Of a DNA stretch of 61,410 nucleotides, positions 51,191 through 61,410 are shown one piece after another. The first letter of the stretch is position 1. Every line of letters starts with the position of its first letter. The notes beneath the pieces are model-generated. The model had not been told where the DNA came from. It made no database searches and was given only the letters and a program-made list of their open reading frames with translations. Made by a program: the position numbers and the translations under genes. The stretch comes from Diphasiastrum complanatum (Eukaryota; Streptophyta; Lycopodiopsida; Lycopodiales; Lycopodiaceae), in assembly GCA_029204225.1 (NCBI GenBank), contig MU833085.1, positions 1 to 61,410 on the forward strand, given 5' to 3'.

Positions 51191-53900
51191 CTATGCAAGA
51201 CAATGGCAACATCCTTGTATGCTTGAGAAGCTTCTTTATGACTCTTCCTAAACATGCGATATGGCCACACTACAATTAAGTTTCTCCTTCTTTAATCTTC
51301 AATTTGGCTAGGTTTATGTCCCATCCTTTCATACAAACACTTTCCAAGACTGGTCACTGGGCACCAAGAATCACAATATATGTGTCTCATGATTTCTGCA
51401 TTCAACCTAGTTACAAGAGCTTGATGTAGAATTGATTTTTCTAAAAGGTTTGTGTACATGTTGACATTGATATGTGTTTATTATATTTCAACTTAATAAT
51501 CCAATAGTTTTATAGCACAAAAACTTTCAAAAAATAATCTGAGTTTACATAAGGTGAAATCATATTTTTGAGTTTACTATAGATCAAAATTTTTAACAAT
51601 AAAACAAAAAGTCTTCTTACACTTGAAAATAGTTTAGTATATTGAATATTATGACTTCTATCTTAACTTTGTGAGAATTTTAGAGGCTTTTGACAGTTAA
51701 AATTGAAAATTATAGAATGTATGATTTCAACAATAATGTTGTGGTATAGCGTAGGCTTTGCCAAATTGATAGTAATTTTCTTGAAGATACAAAATGTCAT
51801 TGTTTAGAAATTGATGCAATGTGAATAGTTATTTTCAAAATTCAAGTATATTGAATTATGCATTTTTTTTATATATTGTGTATGAGTAGGAAGATTATCG
51901 AAGTAATAAATGATTTTTGTGACCCTGAATCGCATTTTTTTATATTGATATTGATGATAGTAATTTATGATGTTTTTTGTTTTTTTGTCATATGGGGCTA
52001 ATAATATAAAATAATGTTTGTTTCATTATTACACATTTATAATATCAATATATATTGTTAATTTTTTGTCAATCAAGATAATTGATAAATTAATATATTC
52101 ATATTGATAAATTTAGCTAATATGGAGTCGTGATTTATAATAATGTTTCCATAAATGGACTAGTCATCAGTAGAATTATATATTTATATTGAATTTCAGT
52201 TATTTTGAACTAGTCATGACTTATATTACTGCTGCTCTTAACATTTCCAGATATCTATGAAGTTGAGGTTTTCATTATTTTGAACTAGTCATGACTTATG
52301 TTACTGCTGCTCTTAACATGTCCAGATATCTATGAAATTGGAATTTTCATTAAGTAATGTTTTGATTACTTTGCATCTTGTTTTAAGGTAGATTAGAAAG
52401 CTATCAAACAACTATGCACAAAAATATCTTATGTTGGTATTCTTTATTCAAAGTTGTTACAATATATTTAAGCACCATTTAGTTTTAAATACACCATATA
52501 CTTAAATATAAGATGAGATGAGCTTGAATCATGCAAATTATTCGAGTAAAATTTTAAAGAGATTTAAAATGCTGAATCACCTCATTTGTTTCCCAAATCA
52601 AATAATTACTCCTACTTAATTCATTTGTTGAAGCCAAATTTATCATTATGTTGATAAGAGTATTCTTAGAAAAGTGGAAAGAAGGTTGTAGCAATGGCCT
52701 ACCTATGAAATTTGTCCTCGCTCGTGATTACAAAAATCACAGTTTTTTGTTTGGAACAGTGTTCCCGTGTTCCAAAACACAGGTGTCCAAAATGCCGTTC
52801 CGAGGCAATTTACATATCAAACAGTTTAGTTGTTGAATAACTCTATGTACAACTTTCAATGAGCCGAAAGTTTTCGTAGACCTATTTGAAGTGACTCGTA
52901 GTGCCTAAAATGACCTTCATATTGAAAAATTTCCTTGTAACAAAATTGTGAATGCTTCTTTTGGTAAACCCAAATTACCATCTATGGTTATGTTTAAAGA
53001 ATTTTTGTTAGAGCTTGTTTTTCAAGTTAAAAAAATCACACTAGTGAAGAGGTACCTGTAGAATGAAATATCCATAACAAGTTCTATATTGTTGTAGAAG
53101 TATGTTGGACTAGTACCAACACAAGCTCCTCAAGACTGGTGACATGTAAATAGGGGAATGATTCCATCTCTTAGTTTATATTGCCCAATCTCAAGATTGG
53201 TGATATGTATATAGAAGAGCAATTGCATGTTCATGTTATAAATTTTCAATTTTAGCTCATAATTGATGTACTCAATTTCAATCTACGCAATAGATCAAAG
53301 GCTCCTACTGTCAATATCGTATCAATTCCCAAACAAAAGCTAAATAATCATATTATCACTCACAAATCTAAAAGCAGCATAAAAAAAACAATTGAACAGA
53401 TCAAATAACAATTCATTGATAATTGTAGGAAATTATAATATGCTTAGTGAGGAGCATATGCGTCATACAAATCGATAAAGAGAACTATGTCTACATTCGC
53501 TAAAGCAACTGTCTAAAATAAGTCTTTTCCATCGCAACACAATGTGTGGGTGGAGTTGTTGACTATGACTGACAAGGCACATACTCAAAACCTAGCCACT
53601 ACGAGCGACATCTTGGGAGCTTGCTCCTCGCTTGACGTTGCTCAGATGGCATTGCTAGGATGTATAACCTACTAATTGTGTAACTTAGTATACAAAAAAA
53701 AAGGGTCTCTAAATTAAGTTAATATTAAATTAGCTATTAATTACTCGTATTATGAAAATGTAGTTGTTTATCATATAATAAATTGTCTTTGTTAAATTTT
53801 GTATATATTAAAGTTTTCTTTGCAAAATGTTATCGTATATATTTTTAGTCCATTTGGAGGAATTTTTTTTGCCAATGTTCATGACATATGACGATGGAAA
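51191..53900. other. A+T-rich intergenic region
   Basis: The first 200 bp may still be decayed gag of the preceding Gypsy. From about 51450 to 53900 I see no coding similarity or LTR end. One 75-bp tandem duplication is entered separately. Confidence 0.45.
52201..52350. repeat. 75-bp tandem duplication
   Basis: TATTTTGAACTAGTCATGAC at 52201 recurs at 52276. The rest of the unit (ACTGCTGCTCTTAACAT, CCAGATATCTATGAA, TTTTCATTA) also repeats with four to six changes. Confidence 0.93.
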
Positions 53901-53929
53901 GACTAAGTTCGGGATGCGTTATTACTAGT

Positions 53930-56567
53930 TGAATGATGGGCTTTCAATTGGAGGCCTTGAATAAAATCATGTGTCTAATCGTGGCTATGACACCAATTAA
54001 TGATCTTGATGGACCTCATTTGTCAAGATCTATGAACCAAAGCAATCTCATGGATATGTCAGAATTATCGATAGGAGTAATAAGATCCTTGCACTTAGCA
54101 AGAGGCATGGATACTTATATAGACTGGCACATTGTTATTCTGATTCTAGTCAAGCCTTGAAAATATCTATTCTTGTCAATAAGACATTACTATGACATCA
54201 TCGCTTAAGACACTTGAATTATGCATCTATTTTGAACATGTCTAGACAATCTCTAGCACTTGATCTCGACTATCCTTCTGGCAAAGTCGATCTCCCTGTC
54301 TGCCATAGTTGCATCCTTGGAAAGCAAACTAGGATTCTTTTAAGATCGAGTCATAGGCATGCAACAAAAGGTCTATTAGATGTTGTTTATTCAGATATAT
54401 GTGCACCTATGCAAACTCCATCATTACTAGATGCAAAGTATTTCATTACCTTTATTGACGAATTCTCCAGAAGAACAACTGTTTACTTCATCAAGCAGAA
54501 ATCAGAAGCTTTTATCAAGTTCAGACAATTTAAAGAGCATGCTAAAAATCAAACGGGTAAAAGAATCAAAGCACTAAGGTCCAACAATGGGGAGAATATA
54601 TCTCCACCGAATTCAAGGAGTACTGCCTTAACAACGACATTGAGCAACAATACATTACCTCCTATTTGCCTCAATCAAATGGTCTTATTGAGAGAAAGAA
54701 CAGAACCTTAGTCGAATCAGCAAAGTGCATGTTATCACATGCGACACATCCAAAGTCCTTCTGGGCTGAAGTTGTTTCAACAACAACCTATATTCAGAAC
54801 AGATGTCCTACTAAAGGTCTCTCAGACAAAACACCATTCGAAGTTTGGACAGGTACCAAACCTTCTTTATCAAACTTACAAGTTTTTGGATGTATTGCTT
54901 ATGTTCAAATTCCTCTTGATCTCAAGAAAAGCTCGACTTCCAGAGCATCAAATGTATTTTCATTAGCTACACTACTTCAGATCAAGCCTACAAGTTGTTC
55001 GATCATATTGAGTCGAAGATATTCACTAGCCGAGATGTCATCTTCATCGAAGATCAGTTTATCGACCTCAAGGGAAAAGGCAAAGCCCATGTAGCCGACT
55101 TGTCTAACTCGTCCGACATATTGAACTTCGAAGTTCCTCAGTCGACTATTCTCATTGAAGGTCCAAGCTCATCTAGTTTCGACGAACAACATTTCAACGG
55201 TGAATCCGAAGATGATGATGTTGCAGTTTAGCAACTACAACATGATGAAAATGATCAACTTCCTCTTTTCTCTAGAAAATCATCAAGAACCAGCAGACCA
55301 CCTATCAAGTATATCGATGATCTGCAGCCTATCTTGTTCATGAGCCGACGACTATCGAAGAGGCACTCAGTCAGCCCGATTTTCGATCTCTGGAAGGAAG
55401 CTATGGATAGAGAGTATGCATCTCTTATAAAAAACCAGACATGGATGATTGTTGAATTACCTGCTGGCAGAAACGTAGTTGATTGCAAATGGATTTTCAA
55501 AGTCAAAGTACAAAGCCGACGGAAGCATCGACAGAAGAAAAGCTCGACTTGTCGGCAGAGGATTTTCTCAGATATACGATGTTAATTACACTGAGACTTT
55601 CAGTCCATTAGTCAAGCATTTTTCTATTCGACTTTTATTATCGTTTGCTACTGCAGCAGATTTGAAAATACATCAAATGGATGTACAGATAGCATATCTC
55701 AATGGAGGTATTGAAGAAGACACTTACATGGTGTAACTCAAAGGTTATATTATCGAAGGTAAACACAATCATGTATGCAAACTCCATAAGGCACTTTATG
55801 GCCTGAAGCAATTTGCTCGGGCATGGTTTCAAAGAATCAATACTTTTCTTATTGATCACGGCTACACACCTAGCTCTTCAGATTCGAATGTTTACTTCAA
55901 GACAGTGCGGCAGTCTTTTATTATTATCACTTTATATGTGGATGACACATTGCTCTTCGGCAACAATATCAATATGATAAAAGAAGACAAGACAATGCTA
56001 TCTTCTGAATTCGACATGACCGATCTAGGCGAAGCTCATTTTTGCTTTGATATTCAGATCCGTAGAGATAGAAATTGAAAGTTGATCTATATTACTCAAT
56101 AGAGGTACATCTACAATATGTTAGTCAAATATAATATGGTTTATTGCAGGATAGATCTCTCATCAATGGAACCAGGTCTCAAATTGTCAAAGGACCAGTG
56201 TCCTCAAACAATAAAAAAAAAGGAGCAGATGCGTGAGTATCCTGATCATTCGATAATAGGAACTCTTATGTACATAATGATCTGTACCAGGCCAGACATA
56301 GCTTTTGCAGACAGCTCCTTAAGTCAGTTTATGACTAACCCTGGTATGACACATTGGAAGGCTCTTATTAGAGTCATGAGATATCTTCAAGCTACTATTG
56401 ACTATTGCATTTGTTATGGAGCAGTCAACAACAACAAACTCAATTTACTCATTGGTTTCATAGATGCAAGTTGGGCAGGAGATGTAGACACTCGTAAATC
56501 CACTTCTGGATTTACATTCTTCCTCAACAATGGTCCAATATTTTGGAACAATTGCAAGCAATTGTGG
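53930..56567 (+). pseudogene. Copia pol: pre-integrase, integrase, RT and part of RNase H
   Basis: It opens in the gag-pre-integrase domain (RHLNYASILNMSRQSLALDL, LPVCHSCILGKQ, from about 54200). The integrase core follows (VVYSDICAPMQTPSLLDAKY, ALRSNNGE in place of the RxDNGGE block, then after a frameshift LPQSNGLIERKNRTLVESAK). Then come the linker and RT: DREYASLIKNQTWMIVELPA, KARLVGRGFSQIYDVNYTET, HQMDVQIAYLNGGIEEDTYM, YGLKQFARAWFQRINTFL, and YVDDTLLFGNN with the catalytic YVDD intact near 55940. RNase H begins YTDASWAG-like (FIDASWAGDVDTRKSTSGFT) and is interrupted at about 56567. Frameshifts and stops occur throughout. The integrase catalytic Asp in the second site is Asn (RSNNG). It is the same lineage as Copia-A at 4.6-6.1 kb. 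Confidence 0.9.
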
Positions 56568-56980
56568 AGCCTCATGATTTCACATTATCCAAAGTTATTA
56601 TTTTATATTGTAAAAATCAGTTTTTATACTTGCAAATATGCTATAGTGCCTAAATTTATGTTAAGGCCTATTTGCATCCTGTAAATTCATTTTTAAGTTA
56701 GAACTCGCAACGTTTTGTGCGACATTCTATAGAGAGACATTAGCAGATCCCAACTGACATCATAACGGTTGGTGACCGACGTTCAGGCCAGTGTTCGTTC
56801 CTATAAGGTCGACGACACTCCATACCATTGTACACACGCACAGATTTGAGTATCAAATACACTCTGAACGATCTGTAACTGCTTGTGATACTTGACTATC
56901 TGCGTCACACATACCTTTTATTTCATACTGAATTTCCATTACTTAAACTCGGATTTTCAGGCATCACCAGAGAGCGACAA
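56568..56980. other. Insert of about 410 bp between two copies of the RT-RNase H join
   Basis: I see no coding similarity. The sequences on both sides (56190-56567 and 56980-57350) repeat each other, so this is either a foreign insertion with a large duplication or an LTR remnant joining two elements. Confidence 0.5.
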
Positions 56981-57719
56981 TTCTAGTCCCCAAATAATTC
57001 ATGAGAAGCAGTAGATGCGTGAGTATCCTTACCATTCTATTATAGGATCTCTTATGTACGCCATGATCTGCACTAGGCCAGACATAGTTTTTGTAGTCAG
57101 GTCTCTCAGTCAGTATATAACTAATCCTAGCATAACACATTGGAAAGCTCTTATCAGAGTCATGAGATATCTTCGAGCTACTATGGACTTTTGCATTTGT
57201 TATGGAGTAGTCGGCAACAACAAACTCAATTTACTCAATGGTTACACAGATGCAAGTTGGGCAGGAGATGTAGACACTCGTAAATCCACTTTCGGATTTA
57301 CATTCTTCCTCAACAATTGTCCAGTTTCCTAGAACAATTGCAAGCAATCTTCGATAGCTCTATCTTCCACTGAATCAGAGTATATCGCAGCCTCTCAAGC
57401 TACAAAGGAAGCAATTTGGTTGAGGAACTTACTCTCAGATATCGGTCTGAATCAATATGCACCGACGATATTATTTTGTGATAATCAAAGTGCCATCGCT
57501 TTATCAGCCAATCCTAGATTTCATTCCAGGAGTAAACACATTGAACTGAAGTATCATTTCGTCAGAAGCAAAGTTCTCAACGAAGAGGTCAGATTGCAGT
57601 ACTGTAGAACACAAAATATGACAACAGATGCTTTTACTAAAGCATTAAGTTTGGAGTCACACAGAAGATTCTGTGTAGAACTAAGTTTGAAGGTCAAGGC
57701 ATTCAAGGATTCAGATTAA
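56981..57719 (+). pseudogene. Second copy of the RT end with complete RNase H
   Basis: It repeats 56190-56567 with offset 786 (MREYPYHSIIGSLMYAMICT, RPDIVFVVRSLSQYITNPS, YTDASWAGDVDTRKSTFGFT). It then continues where the first copy stops: IALSSTESEYIAASQATKEA, FCDNQSAIALSANPRFHSRS, KHIELKYHFVRSKVLNEEVR, TDAFTKALSLESHRRF, to a stop at 57717-57719. RNase H catalytic positions (YTDAS, SSTESEYIA, CDNQSA) are kept. One stop lies near 57331 (CPVS, stop, NNCKQ). A purine tract and LTR follow at once, so this is the true 3' end of a Copia element. Confidence 0.92.
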
Positions 57720-57726
57720 GGGGGAG
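57718..57726 (+). other. Polypurine tract
   Basis: AAGGGGGAG, overlapping the end of the RNase H frame, directly before TGTTGGATTATTC. Confidence 0.85.
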
Positions 57727-58120
57727 TGTTGGATTATTCTCCTTCTTACCAATCGACTAATCGGTTTTAATCTTCATCCATTTTTTATATAGTCTGTAGA
57801 ATTACAAGTATTTTTACATAGTCTATAGAATTACACAAAGTTTACGATAGTGTCGTCTTTTTTGCCTGTCAGAAATTTCGTTGAAAAATGTAGTGTCTCC
57901 TATTTTGCATTTTTTGTCTGACAGAAATCTCGTGTAAAATCACAGTGTCTCATTTTTTGTTTTTTTTCAGAAGAGCCTCAAATGTTAAGGAAATGACTTT
58001 GGCAAAGTGTGGGGCAACCCTAAATGAGATTTAAGGGCACCTTATACTTTTCCGCCTTTTTCGCGAAAAATCCGACAGTGTCGTCCGTGGCTGTTTTAGT
58101 TCATTTCTACAGAGCTATAG
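57727..58120 (+). mobile_element. 3' LTR of the plus-strand Copia
   Basis: It starts TGTTGGATTATTCTCC. It contains two short imperfect repeats: TATAGTCTGTAGAATTACA / ATAGTCTATAGAATTACAC (about 57788 and 57818) and a TCTGACAGAAAT / CTGTCAGAAATT-type pair (about 57864-57930). The right end is not determined, so the end coordinate is an estimate. Confidence 0.65.
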
Positions 58121-58249
58121 TTTTGGTTCGCAGATAGAACATTTACGACCAATTTCATCGCTTATCATCAATCAATGACAAGGACCGGATGGATGTCAGC
58201 GAATCACCAGTCAACTGGTGATCACAATTCACGACCTAATTTCTTTGTA

Positions 58250-58703
58250 TAAATAGCAGTTCATATTCATACACCCGATGCCTAGAATTAATGACCTATT
58301 CAACCAGCTCAAACATGCCAAATATTTTAGCCGAATAGACCCAGATCTGGATATCATCAAATTCGAATAGCTAAGGCAATGAGCACAAAACGACATTTCA
58401 AACATGGTACGAGAGTCACGAGTACCTGGTGATGCCATTCGGTCTAACAAATGCATCAGCCACTTTTTGCACATTGATGAACAACATTTTTCAAGACTGC
58501 CTGGATGAATTTGTCATTTTGTACGACGAATCACTCAAGAACCCATTCTTGCCCTACCAGACTTTAGCAAACCTTTTGAACTACATACAGAAGCATCAAA
58601 CTTTGCTATTGGGGCCGTGTTGATGCAAGAAGGAAAACCAGTTGCATATTTTTTGAAGAAATTGAGTGACGTAGAGTGACGATGGCGAACTCATGAAAAA
58701 GAA
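58250..58703 (+). pseudogene. Gypsy-C copy 2: RT remnant and RNase H start
   Basis: Pieces of RT are readable: MPRINDLFNQLKHAKYFSRI (58277) with DPDLDI, then after frameshifts [20 protein letters not shown] and [11 protein letters not shown] (58420-58520). The YxDD block and everything up to RNase H are deleted. RNase H starts near 58560: [20 protein letters not shown] (Glu where the catalytic Asp is expected) and [20 protein letters not shown]. This part precedes the section shared with copy 1. Confidence 0.8.
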
Positions 58704-60365
58704 ATGGTTGCAGTCGTACAAGCAGTGGAACATTGGAGACATTATGTGCAGGAAAGCCCTTTAAGGAGTTTATTGACAATGTATCACTCAAGTACTTCTC
58801 ATCCCAAGGTATGCTCATGCCAAAGCAGATGCGATGGCAAAAACTTTCTCTCAAAATTCATTATAGACATCGTACATACGACGAGAAAGAATAATGTGGT
58901 AGCAGATACACTCAATAGACAAGAGCACTTGATGGCAACAGTAACAATGCAGGTGACTGGTCTACTCAAAGAAATCAAAGAGAACTATGGTGCAAATGCG
59001 TTGGCTAAGGACTTAGTGATCAAATTTCAGTTGAAAAAGCCTCGTAAACATTTCACTTGGAAGGATCAAATGGTTTTTTATAAACAACGCAAAGTATACG
59101 TCCCAAACAACATCAACCTGAGGAAGAAAATCTTGAGGGAACATCATGACGTACTAGTCGTCGGACATCCATGAGTGAATCGCATGTATGAACTTCTCAA
59201 GAGAGGCTTCTATTGGCCAGATATCTGGGCAGATATGTGGGCAGACGTTGAATCCTACTATGTGCAAACTTGTCATACGTGTCAACAAGTGAAAGTGGAA
59301 CCGCTAGCCCCAATAGGACTACTCCAGCCATTACCAGTACCAGCATACCCTTGGGACTCAGTGAGCATGGATTTTATTGTTCAACGACCACATTGCCAGG
59401 GTTTCGACTCAATTTATGTGGTGGTTGACCGTTTTTCAAAACAAGCTCACCTTGTACCAACTAAGAGTTCACTGACAGTCAAAGAAGTGGCAAGGTTATT
59501 TTTCAAATGTGTCTTCAAATACCATGGCCTGCCTAGAACGATTATTTCTGACCGAGACACCAAGTTCGTAGGAAAGCTTTGGACATGTCTATTTCATCTT
59601 GTGGGAACTGGACCGAATCTCAGCACAGCTTATCACCCTCAGACAGATGGGCAAACTGAACGAGTTAATCGACAAATTGAACAATATTTATGAAATTGTT
59701 CGCTTGGGACCAATCTGATTGGGTCAGCTACTTGGATATCCTCGAGTTCGCACATAACAACCAAGTGAACAAATATACTAGAAAGACACCCTTCGAAGAT
59801 GGTCTGGTTACCAATTGTTCCGAGCTCTTTTCTTACAGGTGTGCAAGAAACTCCGGTACCCACTGTAGAGGAATTTATCAATGAGTGGCACACAAAGCTT
59901 ACAGAGGTGAAGGCATTTTTGGAGCAATCACAACGTAGCATGGCAGCTACCGTAAACCCACATTGACGAGAACTGGAATTTAAGGAAGGTGATCAAGTTT
60001 GGATGAACACTAAAAATATTGCGTTGCCAAAAGGCTTATCTCATAAGTTCGTTTGACCTTATGCTGGGCCCTATTATGTCACAAAGAAGATCAACCCAGT
60101 GGCGCTGCCATCCACCTTGGATATACACAATGTGTTTCACATCTCATTACTCAAACGGTACAAACCGGATGAGCGATTTGATCGACAACATGAACTTCGT
60201 CACCTACCAACATCACTTGAGGATACCAAGAGACAGCTTGTACGAGAACAAATATTGGCACATAGCAAGTGAACTAGCATCCAACGCGAAATCTAGTGAA
60301 GTGGCTACGGACTCCACTCATTGAGGCTTCTTGGGAGTACGAAGACAAACTTAAGACGAGAGCCC
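58704..60365 (+). pseudogene. Gypsy-C copy 2: RNase H end, integrase and chromodomain
   Basis: This is homologous to 12700-14385 throughout. A one-base deletion after HWRHYV and a compensating insertion before NFLSKF put about 38 codons out of frame. Integrase is well preserved: HHDVLVVGHP, stop, VNRMYELLKRGFYWP, CHTCQQVKVEPLAP, SVSMDFIV (first Asp), ISDRDTKFVGKLW (second Asp), HPQTDGQTERVNRQ (catalytic Glu). A 12-bp in-frame duplication gives WADMWADV. Stops are at 59173-59175, at 59691-59693 (CGA in copy 1) and later. The GPY/F module (YAGPYYVTKK-like, HNVFHISLLKRYKPD) and the chromodomain end (TPLIEASWEYEDKL) follow with frame changes. This copy is slightly more damaged than copy 1. Confidence 0.92.
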
Positions 60366-60702
60366 CTGAAGTACTGAAGGATTACCTACAGAAAAATCAA
60401 CGCGACAACCGTTTCCCTAGATTGGCACACAATGCTCTACCCGGCAGCATACCTCCTTCATGAACACTTCACGACCACTCTGAAGTTCAAGGAACTTCCA
60501 GGTATCTTTCTTAGTTTGTCAATAAATCACTTGCAGCTTTACACAGATTTTACGTAAGTGAACTTGATCTACACTTTTTCTATGCTACTGCCAATGTATC
60601 TTTAATTTAAGTTGTTAAGACCGGTGAATTAAGTCTGTGCCATGCATCCTAGGTCTAGTTTGGCCTTGATGAGAACATCAGCTTTTTCAAATGAGGGGAG
60701 GA
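60366..60702 (+). other. Gypsy-C copy 2: 3' non-coding region and polypurine tract
   Basis: Homologous to 14386-14682, including TTTACGTAAGTGAAC and the purine tract ATGAGGGGAGGA that ends at 60702. Confidence 0.8.
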
Positions 60703-61410
60703 TGTTGTAAAGCTAACTCGAGTGCACCAAGGTGCCCTGTAAGACTCTAAGGGTGACACTCCCTAAAGGTCCAAGAGCAAGTTAAGGAGTCAAGGATTGA
60801 GCCTCCGACTTGTGGTGAGCTAGCCAAGTAGTCACAAGTCATGAGCTAGCTCTGGAGCTCGAGTCATGGCCTGGCCAGGAGCCAAGCTGATTCTGCCGCT
60901 AGGATTACTCTCGGGACCCATGTCCGGGAGCCAGACTGATTCTGCCAATCTTGCCAGGCTTAATCAGCAAAATAAAAACTAAGTCCAGAAAAGTATGCTT
61001 TACCAGAAAGCACTATGTTCCACGACAGAGGGGGCGCACTGAATCACACCAGAACTATAGGGGGAGTTCGGCGCAGACAGAAACTTGGGTAGCTCAACCA
61101 GCGCCAAGAATCCAGTCGCTAAGTCTCAACTCCTCTACCAACGCAAGCAGGGCACAATGTCCAACACATGTTGGGTGGCCCCGAGACCAGTCAGTCTATG
61201 TATGAATGTAACCTCTTCCAAATTTAATAAAGTTGATCCTTGGGGATGATTACAATTTCGGTTTCGCCTCCGGGACTGGTCCAAGTGGAAGAACCCTTAC
61301 TACAACCTTTTGTATCATCGACGCCTAAGGGTCCACGTCATCGATGTGTGGCTCGTCGCTATGCCATTTGGTCCAGTTGACAACCACTATGCCTTGAGTT
61401 TCATGTGTGG
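60703..61410 (+). mobile_element. Gypsy-C copy 2: 3' LTR, cut by the window end
   Basis: It starts TGTTGTAAAGCTAAC and matches the first approximately 710 bp of the LTR at 14683-15597, with AATAAAGTTGATCC near 61226. The remaining 200 bp lie outside the window. Confidence 0.88.

Noticed and set aside
54982-55231. Separate host gene with an acidic Ser-rich tail
   Set aside because: It is the Copia linker between integrase and RT (DVIFIEDQF at its start); such linkers are often acidic and Ser-rich.

Overview
This window looks like nuclear DNA of a land plant with a large, repeat-filled genome. It is A+T-rich and holds nested and broken Ty1/Copia and Ty3/Gypsy retrotransposons, one LINE fragment, many microsatellites and local tandem duplications. 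Several Copia elements carry the initiator-tRNA-Met primer-binding motif typical of plant Copia (TGGTATCAGAGC or close variants). I recognise no intact host gene, tRNA or rRNA. The species and clade cannot be decided from the sequence alone.

Layout. 1-1.6 kb: end of a plus-strand Copia pol and the start of its 3' LTR. 1.6-6.8 kb: a decayed minus-strand Copia ('Copia-A') between two LTRs, with a LINE reverse-transcriptase fragment, the end of a Gypsy integrase with chromodomain, and a TA microsatellite inside it. 6.8-12.7 kb: mostly unassigned sequence with a Copia gag fragment, a dispersed 0.36-kb repeat and an odd 8-residue peptide repeat. 12.7-15.6 kb: 3' half of a plus-strand chromodomain Gypsy ('Gypsy-C') with its 3' LTR. 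15.6-20 kb: a minus-strand gag-like element ('Gypsy-D') with a long acidic leader peptide region and a 1,773-bp tandem duplication. 20-22.3 kb: a minus-strand Gypsy-C LTR and protease region, convergent with the first. 22.3-25.6 kb: minus-strand Copia and zinc-knuckle gag debris. 25.6-28.8 kb: the best preserved element, a plus-strand Copia with LTR, primer-binding site and a 713-codon gag-protease-integrase ORF. It is cut at 28.8 kb by minus-strand 'Copia-B' (28.8-32.1 kb). 32-37.9 kb: G+C-rich and CT-rich low-complexity DNA, a second copy of the dispersed 0.36-kb repeat, and a Copia gag start. 37.9-39.6 kb: a Gypsy gag with an acidic N-terminal extension. 39.7-42.9 kb: minus-strand Copia gag-protease with LTR. 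43-51 kb: more minus-strand Copia and Gypsy pieces and a 361-bp tandem repeat. 51-54 kb: A+T-rich DNA with no recognised gene. 54-57.7 kb: plus-strand Copia with a duplicated RNase H region. 58.2-61.4 kb: a second plus-strand Gypsy-C copy whose 3' LTR runs off the window.

The genes do not form a pathway or operon. They are gag, protease, integrase, reverse transcriptase and RNase H modules in various stages of decay, ordered by insertion into one another, unequal recombination and deletion. The most unusual points are: two ubiquitin-interacting-motif-like peptides in the acidic region before the Gypsy-D gag; the 1,773-bp duplication of that region; two near-complete inverted Gypsy-C LTRs enclosing it; an inverted-repeat-bounded short element with internal 20-bp repeats in a Copia leader; and several gag-integrase or RNase H-RT scrambles that look like internal recombination products.
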